Assembly: GCF_015767275.1 (NCBI RefSeq)
Contig: NZ_JADWMY010000002.1
Coordinates: forward strand, 372,001 to 436,000
Reading direction: 5' to 3'
DNA length: 64,000 bases
From: Herbaspirillum sp. AP02
GTDB lineage: Bacteria; Pseudomonadota; Gammaproteobacteria; Burkholderiales; Burkholderiaceae_D
A model generated the notes under the pieces. That model did not search any database. It was not told where the DNA came from and saw nothing but the letters and a program-made list of their open reading frames with translations. Of this stretch, positions 59,524-64,000 are shown one piece after another. Each line of letters opens with the position of its first letter. Position 1 is the stretch's first letter. The position numbers and the translations under genes were made by a program.

Positions 59524-60408
59524 ATGCGCCGTTTCATCCCGTCGACGTCATGCCTGATCGCCTTCGATACCTCGGCGCGGCACATGTCGTTTACCAAGGC
59601 GGCCAACGAGTTGCACATGACGCAGGGAGCGGTGAGCCGGCAGGTGGCGATCCTGGAGGACTATCTCAACGTCAAGCTCTTCGAGCGCATCAACCGCCGA
59701 CTCATCCTCACCGAGGCCGGGCGCGACTACGCGGCCCAGGTCTCCACCATCCTCAAGCAGATCGAGATGGCGACCTTCCAGGTGATGACCTACAACAGCC
59801 TGGCCAGCGTGTTGAACCTGGCCATCCTGCCGACCTTCGGCGTGAAGTGGCTGATCCCGCGCCTGGCCAAGTTTTCCGCCGCCCATCCGGATGTGCTGCT
59901 CAACCTCAGTACCGAGGTCTTGCCCTTCGATTTCAGTACCCGCCAGGTGGACGCGGCCATCCACTTCGGCGAACCCGACTGGCCCGATACGGTGATGGTG
60001 CGTCTCATGGGCGAAGAGGTGGTGCCGGTGTGCAGCAAGGCCCTGAGCGAACGCATTCACGCCGTTGAAGACCTGGCCAACGTCACCCTGCTGCAGCACA
60101 CCACCCGCCCGCAGGCCTGGCAGGACTGGTTCCGCCATGTCGGCGTGGACTGCCCCAATGCCTTGTCGGGGCCGCGCTTTGAGCAGCTGGCGATGGTCAT
60201 CCAGGCGGCTGTCGCCGGTATGGGCGTGGCCTTGATGCCCAAGTTCATGGTCGAGACCGAGATCAGCCTGGGCCAGTTGCATGTGCCGTTCCCCTTCGCG
60301 GTCAAGAGTCCGCAATCCTATTACCTCGTGTATCCCGAGAAGAACGCCGGCAAGGCGGCCATCCTGAAATTCCGCGAATGGCTGCTGGGTGAAGCGCAGG
60401 GCGGTTGA
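59524..60408 (+). CDS. LysR family regulator, GcvA-like
   Basis: 294 residues from MRRFIPSTSCLIAFDTSARH. Residues 5-65 hold the helix-turn-helix (SFTKAANELHMTQGAVSRQV), and LILTEAGRDYAAQV follows. The effector domain extends to 290 (SLASVLNLAILPTFGVKWLI, with a TFGVKWLIPRL region characteristic of the GcvA branch). It lies between the hglS pair and amaB-like gene, in the same direction, and may regulate either. A TATAGT -10 candidate lies upstream at about 59488. Confidence 0.86.
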   Translation: MRRFIPSTSCLIAFDTSARHMSFTKAANELHMTQGAVSRQVAILEDYLNVKLFERINRRLILTEAGRDYAAQVSTILKQIEMATFQVMTYNSLASVLNLAILPTFGVKWLIPRLAKFSAAHPDVLLNLSTEVLPFDFSTRQVDAAIHFGEPDWPDTVMVRLMGEEVVPVCSKALSERIHAVEDLANVTLLQHTTRPQAWQDWFRHVGVDCPNALSGPRFEQLAMVIQAAVAGMGVALMPKFMVETEISLGQLHVPFPFAVKSPQSYYLVYPEKNAGKAAILKFREWLLGEAQGG

Positions 60409-60484
60409 GCCCCGGCACTGGCACGGCCCTGCATTGCTTCGGTGCGCATGCCACCGGGCCGTTTGATCTCCTGGCTGACTAAAA

Positions 60485-60519
60485 CTCATGGCCGAGGGCT
60501 GACGGGCCTCGGCCATGAG
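60485..60519. terminator. 13-bp inverted repeat between LysR and ALDH genes
   Basis: CTCATGGCCGAGG and CCTCGGCCATGAG around a 9-base loop. On the minus strand it is followed by TTTT. On the plus strand there is no T-tract, so it is probably a folding terminator or a bidirectional element. The rest of 60409-60788 contains a TATACT -10-like hexamer at 60739 and no visible gene. Confidence 0.55.
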
Positions 60520-60788
60520 CGGTTGCGCCCGGGGCGCGCATGGCCGTAGGACTGGGCTGGCCGGGCTCTGGCCGGCAGGGCGCTACCCCAATATCAGAAA
60601 GGCTCTCGGCGAAAATGCCCGTGATGCGCCGCACCATCCTCGCGCATCCTCGCGGATTCCTGCGCGCCACGACGGTGCATTCCAAAAACTCATGATGTCG
60701 TGAAATTTTTTGGTTTTAAGAATTGTCCTGGCTGTCCTTATACTGCACCGTTCCAGACCCATCCCACTCCACTTTTCAAGGGAATTCC

Positions 60789-62303
60789 ATGTCTTCTCCA
60801 CGCATCTTCTCCACTCTGGGTGCTGACCTCGCGGCCTACGCCGGCAACGATCTGGTGATCCGTTCGCCGCGTGATGGCGAAGTCATCGCGCAACTCAAGG
60901 CGCAGACGCCGGCCGACGCCGAGGCCGCCATCGCCGGTGCGCACAAGGCCTTCCTGGCCTGGCGCGAAGTACCGGCCCCGGTGCGTGGCGAACTGGTGCG
61001 CGTGCTGGGCGAAGTGCTGCGCGAGCATCGCGAGGAACTGGGCGCACTGGTGACCCAGGAGGCGGGCAAGATCCTCTCCGAAGGACTGGGCGAGGTGCAG
61101 GAAATGATCGATATCTGCGACTTCGCCGTGGGCCTGTCGCGCCAGCTGCATGGCCTGACCATCGCCTCCGAGCGTCCCGGTCACCGCATGATGGAAACCT
61201 GGCATCCGCTGGGTGTGGTGGGCGTGATCACCGCCTTCAACTTCCCGGTCGCGGTGTGGGCCTGGAATGCCGCGCTGGCCCTGGTCGCCGGCAATGCCGT
61301 GGTGTGGAAGCCGTCGGAAAAGACCCCCGTCACCGCGCTGGCGGTGCAGGCCATCTTCGAAAAGGCGGTCGCGCGCTTTGCGGCGCAGCGCCCCAACCTG
61401 GTCCCGGCCGGTCTGTGCCCCTTGCTGATCGGCGGCGCCGATCTGGGCGAGAGCCTGTCGCGTTCGGCGCTGGTGCCGCTGGTGAGCGCCACCGGCAGCG
61501 TGCGCATGGGCCGCAAGGTCGCCACCGTGGTGGCCGAGCGCCTGGGCCGCAGCCTGCTGGAACTGGGCGGCAACAATGCCATGGTCGTCGCGCCTTCGGC
61601 CGACCTGAGCCTGGCGCTGCGCGCCATCACTTTCTCTGCCGTGGGCACGGCCGGGCAGCGTTGCACCAGCCTGCGCCGCCTGTTTGTCCACAGCAGCATC
61701 CACGACCAGGTGGTGGCGCAGATCAAGCGCATCTATGCCAGCGTCAAGGTCGGCGACCCGCTGCAGGGTGACACCCTGGTCGGCCCGCTGATCGACAAGG
61801 GCGCCTTCGACGCCATGCAGGCTGCGCTGCAGCAGGCCCGCGCCCAGGGTGGCGACGTCACCGGTGGCGAACGCGTGACGGTGATGGACGAGCAATCCTG
61901 GTACGTGCGTCCGGCCGTGGTGGTCATGCCCGGCCAGACGGCGATCATGCACCACGAGACCTTCGCGCCCATCCTCTACATCGTCAAGTACGAAGAACTC
62001 AGCGAAGCCATCGCGCTCAACAACGCCGTGCCGCAGGGCCTGTCCTCGGCCATCTTCACCAACGACATGCGCGAGGCCGAACTGTTCGTCTCCGCAGTCG
62101 GTAGCGACTGCGGCCTGGCCAACGTCAACATCGGCACCAGCGGCGCCGAGATCGGTGGCGCCTTCGGTGGCGAGAAGGAAACCGGCGGCGGCCGCGAATC
62201 GGGCTCGGACGCCTGGAAGAACTACATGCGTCGCGCCACCAATACCATCAACTACAGCAAGACCCTGCCGCTGGCGCAGGGCGTGAAGTTCGATATCGAC
62301 TGA
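60789..62303 (+). CDS. amaB: L-piperidine-6-carboxylate / aminoadipate-semialdehyde dehydrogenase (ALDH7)
   Basis: 504 residues, GGA upstream of MSSPRIFSTLGADLAAYAGN. ALDH features: Rossmann-type FNFPVAVWAWNAALALVAGN (residue 150), catalytic Glu in LELGGNNAMVVAP (260), nucleophile Cys in GTAGQRCTSLRRLF (295) and an NIGTSGAEIGGAFGGEKETG segment near 450, the AFGGEKETGGGRESGSDAWK region typical of the antiquitin branch. It oxidises alpha-aminoadipate semialdehyde (cyclic form P6C) to 2-aminoadipate in lysine degradation. Neighbours HglS, D2HG dehydrogenase-like and an aminotransferase supply the next steps. The symbol is from P. putida AmaB. Confidence 0.88.
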   Translation: MSSPRIFSTLGADLAAYAGNDLVIRSPRDGEVIAQLKAQTPADAEAAIAGAHKAFLAWREVPAPVRGELVRVLGEVLREHREELGALVTQEAGKILSEGLGEVQEMIDICDFAVGLSRQLHGLTIASERPGHRMMETWHPLGVVGVITAFNFPVAVWAWNAALALVAGNAVVWKPSEKTPVTALAVQAIFEKAVARFAAQRPNLVPAGLCPLLIGGADLGESLSRSALVPLVSATGSVRMGRKVATVVAERLGRSLLELGGNNAMVVAPSADLSLALRAITFSAVGTAGQRCTSLRRLFVHSSIHDQVVAQIKRIYASVKVGDPLQGDTLVGPLIDKGAFDAMQAALQQARAQGGDVTGGERVTVMDEQSWYVRPAVVVMPGQTAIMHHETFAPILYIVKYEELSEAIALNNAVPQGLSSAIFTNDMREAELFVSAVGSDCGLANVNIGTSGAEIGGAFGGEKETGGGRESGSDAWKNYMRRATNTINYSKTLPLAQGVKFDID

Positions 62304-62391
62304 GTCACCGGCGGTCGCCCTCCACGGCGGCCCGCACAGGGCCTGAAGCGATAACAGCAATAACAGCAACAGCGTCAACAGCAGCAATAGC

Positions 62392-62481
62392 GACAGCAGC
62401 GACAGCAGCGACAGCAGCGACAGCAGCGACAGCAGCGACAGCAGCGACAGCAGCGACAGCAGCGACAGCAGCGACAGCAGC
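62392..62481 (+). repeat. 9-bp tandem repeat, 10 perfect copies
   Basis: GACAGCAGC repeated ten times without error, preceded by 40 bases of degenerate CAG-rich repeats (62350-62391). It lies between amaB and the ABC binding-protein gene and probably expands and contracts by slippage. Reading frames across it give artefact Leu/Ser-rich proteins. Confidence 0.95.
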
Positions 62482-62577
62482 AACCACGCCGGCCCGGCAA
62501 GGGACCGGCGCGGCATCCCACGTACCCACACCCGCGCAAGCGGGACCCACATCGGCAAACCGGCAAGGAGTGCAGTA

Positions 62578-63624
62578 ATGAAGATGAAGACCCTGGCAGT
62601 GACCTGTGCAATCGGTGCAACCCTGATGGCCGCCTCCGGCGCGCAGGCGCAGAGCAAGACCATTTACGTCGGCATGAACGGCGGCACGATGGAAAAGAAC
62701 TACACCGCCTCGATCTTCCCCGACTTCGAGAAGGCCAACAACGTCAAGGTGGTGGTGGTGCCCGGCACTTCCTCGGACATCATCGCCAAGATGCAGGCAC
62801 AGCGCGACAAGCCGCAGATGCACGTGGCCTTCCTGGACGACGGCATCATGTACCGCGCCATCAACATGAGCCTGTGCGAAAAGGTCAAGGACGCTGCCGT
62901 GCTCAAGGATGTCTATCCCTTCGCACGCCTGGCCAATGACCAGGCCGTGGCCATCGAGATGGGCGTGCTCGGCATCGGCTACAACAAGAAGCTGTTCGCC
63001 GAAAAGGGCTGGCCGGCACCGACCTCGTGGATGGACTTCGCCGATCCCAAGTACAAGCAGAAGGTGGTGTTCCAGTCCATCTCCGCCAGTACCTTCGGCC
63101 TGTATGGCTTCATGATGTTCAACCGCCTGGTGGGCGGCACCGACAAGAACGTCGACCCCGGTTTCAAGAAGTGGGGCAGCACGGTCGGCCCCAACGTGGT
63201 CGAATACCTGTCCAGCTCGGCCAAGATTTCCGAGATGGTGCAGACCAACGAAGCGGCGATCTTCCCGCTGACCGTGACCGGCATTGCCAACCTGAAGGAC
63301 AAGGGCATCCCCGCCGAATTCGCCACGCCCAAGGAAGGCGGCGTGCTGCTGATGACCGGCGCCTGCCCCATCAAGGGCAACAGCGAGCCGGAACTGGCGC
63401 AGAAGCTGCTGGAATACCTGCTGACGCCGGCCGTACAGGCCAAGAGCATGGCGCTGGCCAATTCCATCCCGGTCAACCGCAACGTGCCCCTGTCGGAAGC
63501 TGCACAGGCCAAGCTGGGCAAGAGCGAAGTGCTGACCAAGAACCTCAATACCGTGGACTGGGATGTGGTCAACGAAAAGCGTTCCGAATGGAACAACCGC
63601 TGGAACCGCATGATCGAGCAATAA
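62578..63624 (+). CDS. ABC transporter substrate-binding protein (extracellular solute-binding family 1-like)
   Basis: 348 residues, AGGAG upstream. A signal peptide (MKMKTLAVTCAIGATLMAAS, cleavage after GAQAQS) is followed by a polyamine/iron-type binding fold (VGMNGGTMEKNYTASIFPDF, then VVVVPGTSSDIIAKMQAQRD, and GYNKKLFAEKGWPAPTSWMD). PotD/SfuA-like proteins bind polyamines, amino acids or iron complexes. Linked lysine-catabolism genes suggest 2-aminoadipate, pipecolate or lysine as ligand, but this is an inference. The permease and ATPase genes would lie beyond the window end. Confidence 0.83.
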   Translation: MKMKTLAVTCAIGATLMAASGAQAQSKTIYVGMNGGTMEKNYTASIFPDFEKANNVKVVVVPGTSSDIIAKMQAQRDKPQMHVAFLDDGIMYRAINMSLCEKVKDAAVLKDVYPFARLANDQAVAIEMGVLGIGYNKKLFAEKGWPAPTSWMDFADPKYKQKVVFQSISASTFGLYGFMMFNRLVGGTDKNVDPGFKKWGSTVGPNVVEYLSSSAKISEMVQTNEAAIFPLTVTGIANLKDKGIPAEFATPKEGGVLLMTGACPIKGNSEPELAQKLLEYLLTPAVQAKSMALANSIPVNRNVPLSEAAQAKLGKSEVLTKNLNTVDWDVVNEKRSEWNNRWNRMIEQ

Positions 63625-63637
63625 GCCTGCACCCATC

Positions 63638-64000
63638 ATGACCGTTGCCTATCGCTTCCACCCGGCCTTCCAGTCGCCGCAGGGATCGCCCATCCGGGAG
63701 CTGTTCAAGTACACGCAGCAACCCGGCATGATTTCCTTCGCCGGCGGGTATCCGGCGCCTGCGCTGTTCGATACGCAAGGGCTGGCAAGCAGCGCCGCCA
63801 ACCTGCTCGGCAGCGCGGCGGCGGCCAGCCTGCAATACGGTGCCACCGAGGGGGCGGCACAGCTGACCCAGGTGCTCAGGCAGGTCACGGCTGAGCGCAT
63901 CGGCGGTGCCGATCCGGGCGCGCTGATCGTGACCACTGGTTCGCAGCAGGGCTTCGAGCTGCTGCTACGCATCCTGCTCGAACCGGGCGATGGCGTGGTC
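63638..64000 (+). CDS. PLP aminotransferase class I/II (partial), 2-aminoadipate aminotransferase candidate
   Basis: The first 121 codons are visible, from MTVAYRFHPAFQSPQGSPIR, and the gene continues past the end. The LFKYTQQPGMISFAGGYPAP start (F-x-G-G-x-P) and LQYGATEGAAQLTQVLRQ (Q-Y-G-x-x-x-G) and ALIVTTGSQQGFELLLRILL segments match the MocR-free class I subgroup that includes LysN-type 2-aminoadipate aminotransferases. It would convert 2-aminoadipate (from AmaB) to 2-oxoadipate, the HglS substrate. The PLP lysine lies outside the window. Confidence 0.8.
   Translation, partial: MTVAYRFHPAFQSPQGSPIRELFKYTQQPGMISFAGGYPAPALFDTQGLASSAANLLGSAAAASLQYGATEGAAQLTQVLRQVTAERIGGADPGALIVTTGSQQGFELLLRILLEPGDGVV

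Noticed and set aside
62392..62481. CRISPR array
   Set aside because: The repeat has no spacers, the unit is 9 bases and there are no cas genes.
60738..62663. A 641-residue leftward frame with a Leu/Ser-rich stretch across the 9-bp repeat
   Set aside because: The Leu/Ser run is a translation of the tandem repeat and the rest is antisense to amaB.

Overview
The window joins two kinds of DNA. Positions 1 to about 28,900 are the right-hand part of a podovirus-type prophage. From about 29,000 to the end is bacterial chromosome. GC-rich codon use, a Burkholderiales-type trimeric porin, a NifA-like sigma-54 activator and a HglS-type lysine degradation cluster point to a betaproteobacterium of the Burkholderiales, probably Oxalobacteraceae (Herbaspirillum-like). 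The genus is an inference from gene content, not a database match.

Prophage (1-28.9 kb). Three small leftward genes sit at the left edge. A long rightward morphogenesis operon then runs from 786 to 24,465: small proteins, portal (head-tail connector), Bbp19-like protein, a polysaccharide-deacetylase-domain protein, scaffold, capsid, decoration protein, tail tubular A and B, two GNAT acetyltransferases, a cupin-like protein, three or four internal virion (ejection) proteins including a lytic transglycosylase, small and large terminase, a T7-type tail fibre, holin candidates, a DUF5675 protein and nested spanins. After the lysis genes comes an AT-richer accessory segment with a HEPN-type protein (RX4H motif), then a DNA-binding-type protein overlapping a DUF4224 gene, a small gene and a lipoprotein. 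The segment ends at a 3'-half tRNA remnant that looks like attR. No integrase lies in the window. A 19-base stem-loop motif recurs three times in the morphogenesis operon.

Chromosome, leftward block (29.9-41.1 kb). A catabolic cluster reads right to left: MFS transporter, 3-hydroxyacyl-CoA dehydrogenase, enoyl-CoA hydratase, GntR/UTRA regulator with a candidate operator array, glutathione transferase-like protein, class III CoA-transferase, carboxymuconolactone-decarboxylase-like protein, PDC-lactonase-like amidohydrolase, a second enoyl-CoA hydratase and a porin. This looks like CoA-dependent degradation of an unidentified cyclic or aromatic acid.

Sigma-54 block (41.3-53.5 kb). A NifA-like activator is divergent from a ten-gene operon with a near-perfect -24/-12 promoter and an upstream 29-bp palindrome. 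The operon encodes an OsmC-like protein, an acyl-CoA-dehydrogenase-fold flavoprotein, a rubredoxin-reductase fusion, an NrtA/CynA-type ABC transporter, cyanase, a persulfide-dioxygenase-like metallo-beta-lactamase protein, a DUF302 protein and a chemoreceptor, and it ends at a perfect 16-bp terminator. Together these suggest oxygen-dependent use of a sulfur-containing cyanate precursor (thiocyanate-like) as nitrogen or sulfur source, with chemotaxis to it. This is the best candidate for an undescribed system here.

Right end (53.5-64 kb). A thioredoxin, a LysR regulator and an HD-GYP protein are followed by lysine/2-aminoadipate catabolism: HglS (2-oxoadipate dioxygenase/decarboxylase), a D-2-hydroxyglutarate dehydrogenase-like flavoprotein, a LysR regulator, an AmaB-like aldehyde dehydrogenase, an ABC binding protein and an aminotransferase cut by the window end. 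A 10-copy 9-bp tandem repeat lies upstream of the binding-protein gene.
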